The notes beneath the pieces are model-generated. The model was given only the letters and a program-made list of their open reading frames with translations, ran no database searches and had not been told where the DNA came from. The position numbers were made by a program, and so were the translations under genes. From Candidatus Cloacimonadota bacterium (GTDB taxonomy: Bacteria > Cloacimonadota > Cloacimonadia > Cloacimonadales > TCS61), in NCBI GenBank assembly GCA_014382915.1, contig JACNIV010000017.1, positions 1-7,899 on the forward strand: a stretch of 7,899 nt of DNA, given 5' to 3'. This document shows, piece by piece, positions 1 through 6,424 of the stretch (the first letter of the stretch is position 1; each line of letters begins with the position of its first letter).

Positions 1-378
1 AGTCAATTACATCAATTGCGGGGAAGAGTGGGACGTGGTTCGGATGAATCGTATTGTTATCTTATTGTATATCCACCAATTAGTGAAGACGGTAGAGAGC
101 GCCTGAACGTAATGATCGAAACGAATGACGGTTTTATAATTGCAGAGAGAGATCTGGAGATCAGAGGACCCGGCGACTTTTTTGGAACTGAGCAATCGGG
201 TATGCCTCCATACAAACATGCCAATATTCTGCGGGATCAAAAAATATTGCAACAAGCACGTGATCTTGCCTTTGATATTATTCGGGAAGATCATGATTTA
301 CAAATACGCAAAAATGAAAATTTAAAAAACAAATATTTCTCCGAATACCTGCATCGAGAAAAACTTTTTAATTTCTAA
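1..378 (+). CDS. recG: ATP-dependent DNA helicase RecG, C-terminal fragment (5' end outside window)
   Basis: This is the last 125 residues of RecG, the superfamily 2 helicase that remodels stalled replication forks and branch-migrates Holliday junctions. The frame is open from base 1, so the gene starts upstream of the window. The first residues read SQLHQLRGRVGRG, the helicase motif VI with its arginine fingers. It is followed by a YCYLIV strand and then ERDLEIRGPGDFFGTEQSG at about residues 48-66, the conserved region after the helicase core that couples ATP hydrolysis to duplex translocation (the TRG region). The C-terminal helix ends in FNF before a TAA stop. The GTEQSG wording fits RecG better than the related Mfd, whose equivalent stretch is followed by a further C-terminal domain that is absent here. 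The protein ends where RecG normally does, so the 3' end looks intact. It appears to be the end of a preceding transcription unit, though no terminator hairpin is visible after it. Confidence 0.95.
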   Translation, partial: SQLHQLRGRVGRGSDESYCYLIVYPPISEDGRERLNVMIETNDGFIIAERDLEIRGPGDFFGTEQSGMPPYKHANILRDQKILQQARDLAFDIIREDHDLQIRKNENLKNKYFSEYLHREKLFNF

Positions 379-431
379 ACTGATTTTTTATTTATTGGCT
401 GCCATCATTTCTTAAAAGGCTGATAAACCTC

Positions 432-464
432 TTGACAGATGAGAACCCATTTCAAATAGGTTTT
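432..464 (+). promoter_or_regulatory. candidate promoter of the mre operon
   Basis: A perfect TTGACA -35 hexamer lies at 432-437, about 60 bases before the mreB start. No good TATAAT lies 17 bp downstream; the nearest candidates are poor. A second reading is a Bacteroidota-like promoter: TTG at 432-434, 22 bases of spacer, then TAGGTTTT at 457-464, which matches TAnnTTTG except at the last base. Either way this is the only promoter-like sequence in the 117-base gap between recG and mreB. Transcription start is inferred, not shown. Confidence 0.4.
444..462. promoter_or_regulatory. 19-bp inverted repeat, possible operator
   Basis: AACCCATTT and AAATAGGTT flank a single C, and 8 of 9 arm positions are complementary; only C448/A458 do not pair. 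The one-base centre makes it a poor RNA hairpin but a good shape for a dimeric DNA-binding protein. It lies between the TTGACA and the mreB ribosome binding site, over the expected -10 region, where a bound repressor would block transcription. No regulator is identified, and chance occurrence in AT-rich DNA cannot be excluded. Confidence 0.35.
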
Positions 465-486
465 AGAAAAAAATTAACATTTTCCT

Positions 487-491
487 GGAGG
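487..491 (+). promoter_or_regulatory. ribosome binding site of mreB
   Basis: GGAGG sits four bases before the ATG at 496. It fixes the mreB start and shows that this organism uses Shine-Dalgarno initiation. Confidence 0.8.
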
Positions 492-495
492 ATAA

Positions 496-1533
496 ATGTT
501 TTTCGATAATATCGCGAGTCTTTTTTCCAATGATATTGCTATTGATTTGGGAACTGCAAATACACTTGTTTATCGTAAAGGGGTGGGAATCGTGATTGAT
601 GAGCCTTCTGTGGTAGCTATCTCCGTCGATGGCAAGAGAATCATTGCAATCGGAGAAGATGCCAAAGATATGCTGGGTAAGAATCCGGAAGAAGTTAGAA
701 TAATTAAACCACTGAAGGATGGTGTTATTGCTGATTTTCAGGTTACTGAACTGATGTTGAGAAACCTGATATTGCGTGCTCAGAAAAAACGCCTTCTTAT
801 TAAACCAAGAGTTTTAGTATGTGTTCCTTCCGGAATAACAGAAGTAGAAAAGCGTGCTGTACGCGACAGTGCAATTCATGCCGGGGCACGAGAAGTATAC
901 CTTGTTCCTGAACCTATCGCAGCAGCCATTGGAGCCGATCTTCCCATCCACAAACCGCAGGGCAACCTGATTATGGATATCGGAGGGGGAACAACAGAGA
1001 TCGCTATCATCTCACTTTCCCATATTGTGGTTCACACTTCTATTAGAGTGGGTGGCGATAAAATGGACGAAGCTATAGTTAGCTACTTGAGAAAAAGAAA
1101 TAATATTTTTGTCGGAATTCAAACTGCAGAAAAAGTAAAGATGAAAATCGGTTCTGCCTATCCCCTGGAAAAGGAATTGAGATCCGAAATTCGTGGCAGG
1201 GATATTATCACAGGATATCCCATCACTGTAGAAGTAACCTCGGAAGAGATACGAGAAGCATTATCGGAAAACGTAACAGCTATGATAGATGCAGTGAAAC
1301 ACCTGTTCGAGAAAACAGCGCCTGAACTTGCAGCCGACATTGCCGAGCGAGGATTGATCCTGACCGGTGGAGGAGCCCAACTGAAAGGCCTTGATAAAAA
1401 AATACAAGATACCGTGGACTTACCTGTTCATGTGATGCCCGAACCACTTACATGTGTTCTGAAAGGATGTGGACAGGTTCTGGATAACCTGGAAGATTAC
1501 CGGGAAGTCCTCCTTAAAAAAATTGAATCTTAA
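496..1533 (+). CDS. mreB: rod shape-determining protein MreB (bacterial actin)
   Basis: MreB is the actin-family ATPase whose membrane-bound filaments orient the elongation machinery. At 345 residues it has the usual family length. The N-terminus carries a short hydrophobic stretch (MFFDNIASLF) like the membrane-binding amphipathic helix of other MreBs. The phosphate-1 loop is DLGTANT (residues 17-23), and EPSVVA follows. The conserved EPIAAAIGA begins at E139 and carries the presumed hydrolytic glutamate. The phosphate-2 loop is DIGGGTTE (161-168), and LTGGGAQL near residue 290 forms the adenosine pocket. GSAYPLE, in the middle of the protein, is also typical of MreB. The start is the ATG preceded by GGAGG. 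It is the first gene of the operon, next to a candidate promoter, and mreC follows five bases after its stop. All nucleotide-binding motifs are present, so it should be functional. One small oddity is Pro138, where many MreBs have an acidic residue before the Glu-Pro. Confidence 0.98.
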   Translation: MFFDNIASLFSNDIAIDLGTANTLVYRKGVGIVIDEPSVVAISVDGKRIIAIGEDAKDMLGKNPEEVRIIKPLKDGVIADFQVTELMLRNLILRAQKKRLLIKPRVLVCVPSGITEVEKRAVRDSAIHAGAREVYLVPEPIAAAIGADLPIHKPQGNLIMDIGGGTTEIAIISLSHIVVHTSIRVGGDKMDEAIVSYLRKRNNIFVGIQTAEKVKMKIGSAYPLEKELRSEIRGRDIITGYPITVEVTSEEIREALSENVTAMIDAVKHLFEKTAPELAADIAERGLILTGGGAQLKGLDKKIQDTVDLPVHVMPEPLTCVLKGCGQVLDNLEDYREVLLKKIES

Positions 1534-1538
1534 AAAAA

Positions 1539-2333
1539 GTGAAAGAAAAAATCCCCATTATTATCTACCTCTTTCTAGCACTGGTACTTTTTTTAGGGAA
1601 TAATGAGCAAAGACAGAAAAAAGCCAATTTTCTAAGTAAAACCGTTTTCTATCCATTTATTACTTCTTTAAAAAAAATTGAATCACTTTTCGAAATCAAG
1701 GAAAAAAATATACTTCTTGCACAATCTATTGCCGGGCAAACAATAAAGATAACTGCCCTGGAAAATGAGTTAAAAGAATTGAATAGTATCCGATTAAACT
1801 ATGATTCGGGAATATATCATTTCTTGCTGGCAGATATAATAGGTTATAAAGGTAATTTCCTCGAACGTAATTTCATTATCAATAAAGGAAAGCTGCAAAA
1901 TGTGGAAACAAATTATCCTGTTATTTCCAACGATGGCATTGTAGGAAAAATTATATCTGTCTCCCAGAATTTTTCTGTTGTTTTACCGCTTGATCACTCT
2001 ACATTCAAACTGGGTGTGATGTCCAAACGAACCCATCTGCAAGGTATTATGGAATCTAATATTTACGGTAATTCTTTTATGACCCTGATCAAATTAGGTT
2101 CTGATATCGTGCTGGGAGATACCATAGTAACATCCAATATTTCAACGATTTTCCCGAAGGGTTTTCCCGTTGGCATTGTAACTAAACTCATCGAAGAACC
2201 AGACAAGACCCACATGACCGCCCAGATATCAACTTTCACCAAGCCCGCCAGTATGGATCAGGTAATTATATTATTCTGTAAGAAGGATACAAGCTATGAA
2301 CAAGAACTCGATGTTGATAGAAGTGAATGGTAA
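1539..2333 (+). CDS. mreC: rod shape-determining protein MreC
   Basis: MreC is a bitopic inner-membrane protein that links cytoplasmic MreB to periplasmic PBP2 and helps activate it. The 264-residue product has a membrane anchor at about residues 5-20 (IPIIIYLFLALVLFL) and then a charged helical stretch at about 50-88 (EIKEKN to ELKELNSI) that fits the dimerising coiled coil. The rest is the beta-barrel MreC core, including FIINKG (about 109), SNDGIVGKI (about 129) and the late segment FPKGFPVGIVTKL, which is very typical of the family. It is at the short end of the usual 270-370 range. The start is a GTG five bases after the mreB stop, with no Shine-Dalgarno sequence, so re-initiation by ribosomes finishing mreB is likely. 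Its last 38 bases overlap the next gene. Assignment rests on fold pattern, motifs and position between mreB and mreD. Confidence 0.93.
   Translation: MKEKIPIIIYLFLALVLFLGNNEQRQKKANFLSKTVFYPFITSLKKIESLFEIKEKNILLAQSIAGQTIKITALENELKELNSIRLNYDSGIYHFLLADIIGYKGNFLERNFIINKGKLQNVETNYPVISNDGIVGKIISVSQNFSVVLPLDHSTFKLGVMSKRTHLQGIMESNIYGNSFMTLIKLGSDIVLGDTIVTSNISTIFPKGFPVGIVTKLIEEPDKTHMTAQISTFTKPASMDQVIILFCKKDTSYEQELDVDRSEW
2283..2287 (+). promoter_or_regulatory. ribosome binding site inside mreC for the CofE-like gene
   Basis: AAGGA lies eight bases before the ATG at 2296 and inside the mreC coding sequence. It favours 2296 over the second in-frame ATG at 2311 and so supports the 38-base overlap with mreC. 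Confidence 0.6.
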
Positions 2334-2982
2334 ACAATACAAAAGAATTCCGATTAAGACCAAAATTCTTACAGCGGAAGATAATATGTTGAACATTATC
2401 CGCTTAAAAACAAAAAGCATAATACAAGAAAAAGACATAATCTCTATCAGTGAAAGTCCTCTTGCCATTACTCAAGGAAGAGCTATTCCCGTGAAAGATA
2501 TTAAAGTAAGTATACTGGCAAATGTTTTGTGGCGTTTTGTTTCCAAAGTAGAATATGGTATCGGGTTACGTTCTCCCACCAGCATGCAATGTGCAATAGA
2601 TGAAGTAGGTAACTGCAGAATGTTGTGTGCAGCATTTATCGGTGGTTTAGCCCGGCTGATAGGAAGACGCGGGAAAGGTGATTTTTATCGTATTGCCGGT
2701 AAACAGGCTGCCCTTATCGACGCTGCTACTACTTCTCCTGTTCCACCTTATAAAAACTGTGTAATAAAAGGTCCCAAATATCCTGAAATCGAAGCTCAAA
2801 AAATAAAGGATTCGCTGGGAAATGAATGTGCTGTAATGGACATCAATGATATCGGTGGCTGTTGGATGGTAGGAGGTAGTAACGGGATCGATAAAAAATT
2901 TATGGAAGAGGTAATGAAAGATAATCCGCAGGGCCAGGGAGCAGAACTTACTCCAATATGCCTGATACGTGAGGTAAAATGA
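2296..2982 (+). CDS. CofE-like (F420-0:gamma-glutamyl ligase family) protein in the mre operon
   Basis: The 228-residue protein resembles the coenzyme F420-0:L-glutamate ligase domain family (CofE/FbiB, PF01996), enzymes that form gamma-glutamyl amide bonds with GTP and divalent metal. Family-type features, recognised by memory and not by a search, are: SESPLAITQGRAIP (about residues 52-65), YGIGLRSPTSM (about 87-97), LIGRRGKGDFYRIAG (121-135), a Pro-rich PVPPY (148-152), KGPKYP (158-163), VMDINDIGG (180-188), which parallels the metal-binding ITD region of CofE, and a late DNPQGQGAELTP. It belongs to the branch of uncharacterised homologues found in bacteria that do not make F420, so the substrate is unknown. 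There is no signal peptide or membrane segment, so it is cytoplasmic. It has seven cysteines (99, 107, 111, 155, 178, 189, 222). It overlaps mreC by 38 bases and mreD by 4, so it is fully embedded in the elongasome operon. A role in modifying a cell-wall precursor or envelope component is inference only. Confidence 0.8.
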   Translation: MNKNSMLIEVNGKQYKRIPIKTKILTAEDNMLNIIRLKTKSIIQEKDIISISESPLAITQGRAIPVKDIKVSILANVLWRFVSKVEYGIGLRSPTSMQCAIDEVGNCRMLCAAFIGGLARLIGRRGKGDFYRIAGKQAALIDAATTSPVPPYKNCVIKGPKYPEIEAQKIKDSLGNECAVMDINDIGGCWMVGGSNGIDKKFMEEVMKDNPQGQGAELTPICLIREVK

Positions 2983-3464
2983 GGATATTGAAATATCTCG
3001 TACTTGGTATACTGCTTCTCTATTTCCAGATCATGCTCGCACCTAAATTTGCACTTTATGGCATTATACCCAATTTTTTTCTTGCTTACCTGGTTTATCT
3101 GAACATCAGGCAAGATAGAAAGATTGTTTTACCAATTGCATTTCTGCTGGGTTTAGCTCTTGATCTTACTTATCCTTCTTTGTTGGGCATGAACACCTTT
3201 GCATTTATTGTTGTTTCTTTATTGATTAATTCTTACCATGAAAATATCAATAAAAGAAGATTTATAATTGTGCTTTTGGGAATAATAGTCGTAAATATTG
3301 TTTATTATTTAATTTTTATGTTTTATCATATCATTTCTTCTCTCATATTGCCCAGGTTTTTCCTGTTGGCAATGTTCGCTGTATTTTTCAATACAATTTT
3401 CACAACGATCACTCTTTACTTGTTCATTATTGCAGAAAAATTCAGGTTTACTATTAATGTATAG
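2979..3464 (+). CDS. mreD: rod shape-determining protein MreD
   Basis: MreD is a small polytopic inner-membrane protein that modulates MreC-PBP2 interaction in the elongasome. The 161-residue product is almost wholly hydrophobic, with about five to six membrane segments, starting with YLVLGILLLYFQIML (residues 5-19) and ending with a helix near 140-155. Two features match MreD well: APKFALYGIIPNFFLAYLVY after the first helix, and FLLGLALDLTYPSLLGMNTF at about 55-74, which corresponds to the family's G-x-x-x-D-x-x-x/G-x-N-x-F region. The length is typical (about 160-180). The ATG overlaps the stop of the CofE-like gene as ATGA, with GAGG four bases upstream. The sequence is poorly conserved in this family, so position between mreC and mrdA also supports the call. 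Confidence 0.9.
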   Translation: MRILKYLVLGILLLYFQIMLAPKFALYGIIPNFFLAYLVYLNIRQDRKIVLPIAFLLGLALDLTYPSLLGMNTFAFIVVSLLINSYHENINKRRFIIVLLGIIVVNIVYYLIFMFYHIISSLILPRFFLLAMFAVFFNTIFTTITLYLFIIAEKFRFTINV

Positions 3465-5211
3465 CGGGCAGCAAAAACCATTGCTCCTTAATTACACCCT
3501 GATCAGTGTTTTCCTAATTCTTTTTTTATCTATTTTTAAATTACAGATCATAGAGAGCACTAAATACACTACCATTGCCGAAAAGAATTTCGTAAGAATA
3601 AAAACCTTATTTCCTATCAGGGGTGAGATTTATGATAGAAAATACAGGGCGATTGTCTTGAACAAACCATCTTATAATCTTTATATTTCGCTTAATAAAA
3701 TCCAGGACAGAAAGCAAGTAACGGAATTTATCAGCCAGAACTTTGATTTAAGCCTGGATGAGATCAATAAAATAATTTACGATAATAGATTTCGGCTGTA
3801 TAAAGATGTACTAATTGTACAAAATATTAGTTTCGGAAAAATGGTTAAAATTTCCGAGCAGATGAATTACTATCCTTCGCTTTCTCTTAAAAGTGAAAAA
3901 ATCAGACATTATCTATATAATAATCACTTCACCGGATACACAGGTAGAATAAACGAGAATGAGTATACAAAATATAAAGAACAGGGTTATTCTATAAACA
4001 GCTATATTGGTAAAAGCGGGTTAGAAAAATACTATGAAGACCTGTTGCGTGGTAAGAATGGTTACCAGTTACTACAGGTGGATGCAAGTGGACAGAACCT
4101 GCAGTTCTTTAAGCACAACCTTGACAAACCACCTGTCAATGGCACCAGTATGATCCTGACTATCGATAACGATCTACAGTATTATATCAGTTCAATTTTT
4201 CCAAAAGAAAAGAATGGAGCTATTGTTGTGATGGACGTAAAAACCGGGGGTATTTTAGCTTATGTGAGCAAACCGGATTTCAATCAAAATATTTTCAGCG
4301 AAAATTTAACTACTGAGCAATGGAACGATATCATAAATGATCCTGCTAAACCCATGCTGGACCGCATTATTCATGGTACTTATCCACCGGCTTCGGTTTT
4401 TAAACTCATAATGGCAACCCTGGCTTTAGAAGATGAAGTTATCAACGAAAAAACCAAACTTACTCGATGTGAAGGTGGAATGTGGTTCGGAAATCGTTAT
4501 TTCAAATGCTGGTGGGAAAAAGGACATGGTCGTCTGAATGTATTGGATGCTATAAAGTATTCTTGTGATGTCTTTTTCTATGATCTTTCCACACAATTTT
4601 CATTGGAACAAATAAATAACTTCACCAAAGAGAATATGCTTACAATTAGAACAGGAGTTGATCTGCCTGGTGAACGAAATGGTTTTTTCCCAACCAGAAA
4701 ATGGTACAAAGATAATTATGGAAAATATGTTGGTATCATCGGGCATAAGGTAAATTTAGCTATCGGGCAGGGTGAAGTATTGGTTACACCGTTACAGATA
4801 TGTGCCTATTATGCAGCTCTGGGTAATAATGGAAAGTGGATAAAACCGCATCTACTTACAAAAACAATAACCGGTACTGAATCTAACTACATTCAGCCGG
4901 AAATCAGACAGCTTCCTGTTTCACAAAAAAACATGGCATTAATACAAAAGTCACTGTTCAATGCTGTAAATGAAAGCTATGGGACTGGCGTAGCTGCCAG
5001 TCTTAGCAATGTATCTGTTTTTGGAAAGACCGGTTCAGCTGAAAATCATATGGGCAAGAAAACACACTCCTGGTTTGCCGGATATGCCAGGCAAGATGAA
5101 TTTGAAATTGCATTTGTTGTTTTCCTGGAAAATGCCGGACATGGTGGAAGTATTTCTGCGCCTATTGCCAGAAAGATCATTCAATATTATTATAATCTGG
5201 AAAAATCATGA
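3457..5211 (+). CDS. mrdA: penicillin-binding protein 2, elongasome transpeptidase (MrdA)
   Basis: PBP2 is the class B penicillin-binding protein that cross-links side-wall peptidoglycan and works with RodA. From the ATG at 3457 it has 584 residues, close to the family norm. A single membrane anchor lies at about 8-30 (LLLNYTLISVFLILFLSIF). The pedestal domain begins with the conserved RGEIYDR, where many homologues read RGxIxDRN. The transpeptidase domain carries all three active-site motifs: SVFK with catalytic Ser313 and Lys316, SCD at 369-371, and KTG at 524-526. PPAS, GHGRLNVLDA and GQGEVLVTPLQ are also family-typical. The start could be the TTG at 3430, but the ATG is preferred because it leaves only 8 bases of overlap with mreD and starts just before the anchor. 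A weak AGG lies 10 bases upstream. It ends in an ATGA overlap with rodA. The SCD motif suits PBP2 rather than the cell-division protein FtsI, as do the mre neighbours. Confidence 0.96.
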   Translation: MYSGQQKPLLLNYTLISVFLILFLSIFKLQIIESTKYTTIAEKNFVRIKTLFPIRGEIYDRKYRAIVLNKPSYNLYISLNKIQDRKQVTEFISQNFDLSLDEINKIIYDNRFRLYKDVLIVQNISFGKMVKISEQMNYYPSLSLKSEKIRHYLYNNHFTGYTGRINENEYTKYKEQGYSINSYIGKSGLEKYYEDLLRGKNGYQLLQVDASGQNLQFFKHNLDKPPVNGTSMILTIDNDLQYYISSIFPKEKNGAIVVMDVKTGGILAYVSKPDFNQNIFSENLTTEQWNDIINDPAKPMLDRIIHGTYPPASVFKLIMATLALEDEVINEKTKLTRCEGGMWFGNRYFKCWWEKGHGRLNVLDAIKYSCDVFFYDLSTQFSLEQINNFTKENMLTIRTGVDLPGERNGFFPTRKWYKDNYGKYVGIIGHKVNLAIGQGEVLVTPLQICAYYAALGNNGKWIKPHLLTKTITGTESNYIQPEIRQLPVSQKNMALIQKSLFNAVNESYGTGVAASLSNVSVFGKTGSAENHMGKKTHSWFAGYARQDEFEIAFVVFLENAGHGGSISAPIARKIIQYYYNLEKS

Positions 5212-6416
5212 GAGAATTCGACTGGGTAACATTACTTCTGCTGGTTATGCTGCTTACATGTGGTATTATTGCGATCTATTCAGCTTCTACCACCCAAATA
5301 GGAAATGATTTTCAGACAGAAAATTATTATCTTAAACAGATAATCTGGATTATTATTGCCTTTATTATTACATTTTTAATTATACGAACTCCATACAGTG
5401 TAATCGAAATAATGATACCACCAGCTTATATTATATCGATCATGTTGTTAATAATTGTACTGTTCATGCCAGAGATAAAAGGTTCTCAACGTTGGATCCC
5501 GCTGGGTCTTTTCAATTTTCAACCCTCAGAATTAGCTAAACTTACTACTATTTTATTAGTAACTAAGCTTATTTCCAAACCTCATATCACTAACTGGCAG
5601 ATCATTTCACGTTCTTTTATAATTTTTCTTATCCCGATAATTTTAATATTTCTTGAACCCGATCTGGGTACTTCACTCTGTTTAATAGTTAGCTTTTTTG
5701 TCATCCTGACTGCTTCAGATATTTCGGCTTTTTATATCATTCTCATCATTAGCCCACTGATAAGTATTATTGCTTCATTTTCACTTATTATATTCATTAT
5801 TTATATTCTAATTCTTATTTACATTTTATTTAAAACAAATCTTGATAAAATAATCATAGGTTTTGCTGTAGTTTTGAATACTTTTTTCTTTTTAATTACA
5901 CCCTTCATCTGGAACAGCTTGAAAGAATACCAGCAAAATCGTATTCTCACATTCATCGATCCGATGCGTGATCCTTTTGGAGCAGGTTATCAGATCATTC
6001 AGTCACGGATAGCCATAGGTTCGGGTGGATTCTGGGGTAAGGGATTTCTCATGGGTACTCAAAAGAATCTGAATTTCCTGCCAGAGCATCATACAGACTT
6101 CATATTTTCTGTGATCGGTGAAGAATTTGGATTTTTAGGTTGCGCAATTATTTTGCTAATCTATTTTTTGTTCTTGTATAGAATTGTAAGAAAAATAAAT
6201 ATGTTAAAAAGAAAGGAATTCAGATTTGCTGCCATTGGAATTCTGGCATATTTGACTTTTCAGATCTTTATAAATATCGGAATGAATATCGGTATCGTGC
6301 CAACAACAGGCATTCCGTTACCGTTCATTAGTTATGGTGGTTCCAATTTGCTGATAAATATCCTGGCAATTGGACTCGTGTTGAAATTCCTGAATGAAAG
6401 AAGTATTTTTGAATAG
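5208..6416 (+). CDS. rodA: peptidoglycan glycosyltransferase RodA (SEDS family)
   Basis: RodA polymerises lipid II into glycan strands during cylindrical growth, paired with the PBP2 encoded just upstream. The 402-residue protein is polytopic with about ten membrane segments and is slightly longer than E. coli RodA (370). SEDS signatures appear in order: GSQRWIPLG with QPSELAK (about 95-116), EPDLGTS (about 149-155), FIDPMRDPFGAGYQIIQS, GFWGKGF, then FLPEHHTDFIF with Asp297, the equivalent of the essential catalytic aspartate in this motif, and finally GIPLPFISYGGSN near the C-terminus. The PEHHTDFIF wording and pairing with mrdA indicate RodA rather than FtsW or SpoVE. Translation starts in an ATGA overlap with mrdA, with only a weak GGAA five bases before it, so coupling is likely. 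The middle third (about 5740-5890) is very AT- and Ile-rich, encoding back-to-back membrane helices. No key residue is missing. Confidence 0.97.
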   Translation: MREFDWVTLLLLVMLLTCGIIAIYSASTTQIGNDFQTENYYLKQIIWIIIAFIITFLIIRTPYSVIEIMIPPAYIISIMLLIIVLFMPEIKGSQRWIPLGLFNFQPSELAKLTTILLVTKLISKPHITNWQIISRSFIIFLIPIILIFLEPDLGTSLCLIVSFFVILTASDISAFYIILIISPLISIIASFSLIIFIIYILILIYILFKTNLDKIIIGFAVVLNTFFFLITPFIWNSLKEYQQNRILTFIDPMRDPFGAGYQIIQSRIAIGSGGFWGKGFLMGTQKNLNFLPEHHTDFIFSVIGEEFGFLGCAIILLIYFLFLYRIVRKINMLKRKEFRFAAIGILAYLTFQIFINIGMNIGIVPTTGIPLPFISYGGSNLLINILAIGLVLKFLNERSIFE

Positions 6417-6424
6417 GAGTAAAT

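Noticed and set aside
7..294. Minus-strand open frame antisense to recG
   Set aside because: It lies opposite conserved RecG motifs and has no family resemblance; it is a coding shadow.
379..431. Terminator after recG
   Set aside because: The stretch is T-rich, but I found no stem longer than three or four pairs followed by T's.
1514..1686. Repeat of TTAAAAAAATTGAATC at the end of mreB and inside mreC, both encoding LKKIES
   Set aside because: Only about 16 bases, A-rich, and the two copies differ in A-tract length. It fits chance under Lys/Ile-rich coding better than duplication.
2296..2982. Evidence that the organism makes coenzyme F420
   Set aside because: One CofE-like gene is not enough. 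Homologues are common in bacteria without F420, and no other pathway gene is in the window.
3430..3456. TTG start for mrdA, adding nine residues
   Set aside because: The ATG at 3457 gives a smaller overlap with mreD and a normal cytoplasmic tail before the membrane anchor; no better ribosome binding site supports the TTG.
5740..5890. Foreign insert in rodA because of extreme AT content
   Set aside because: The frame is continuous and encodes hydrophobic helices expected in a SEDS protein; Ile/Leu/Phe codons explain the composition.
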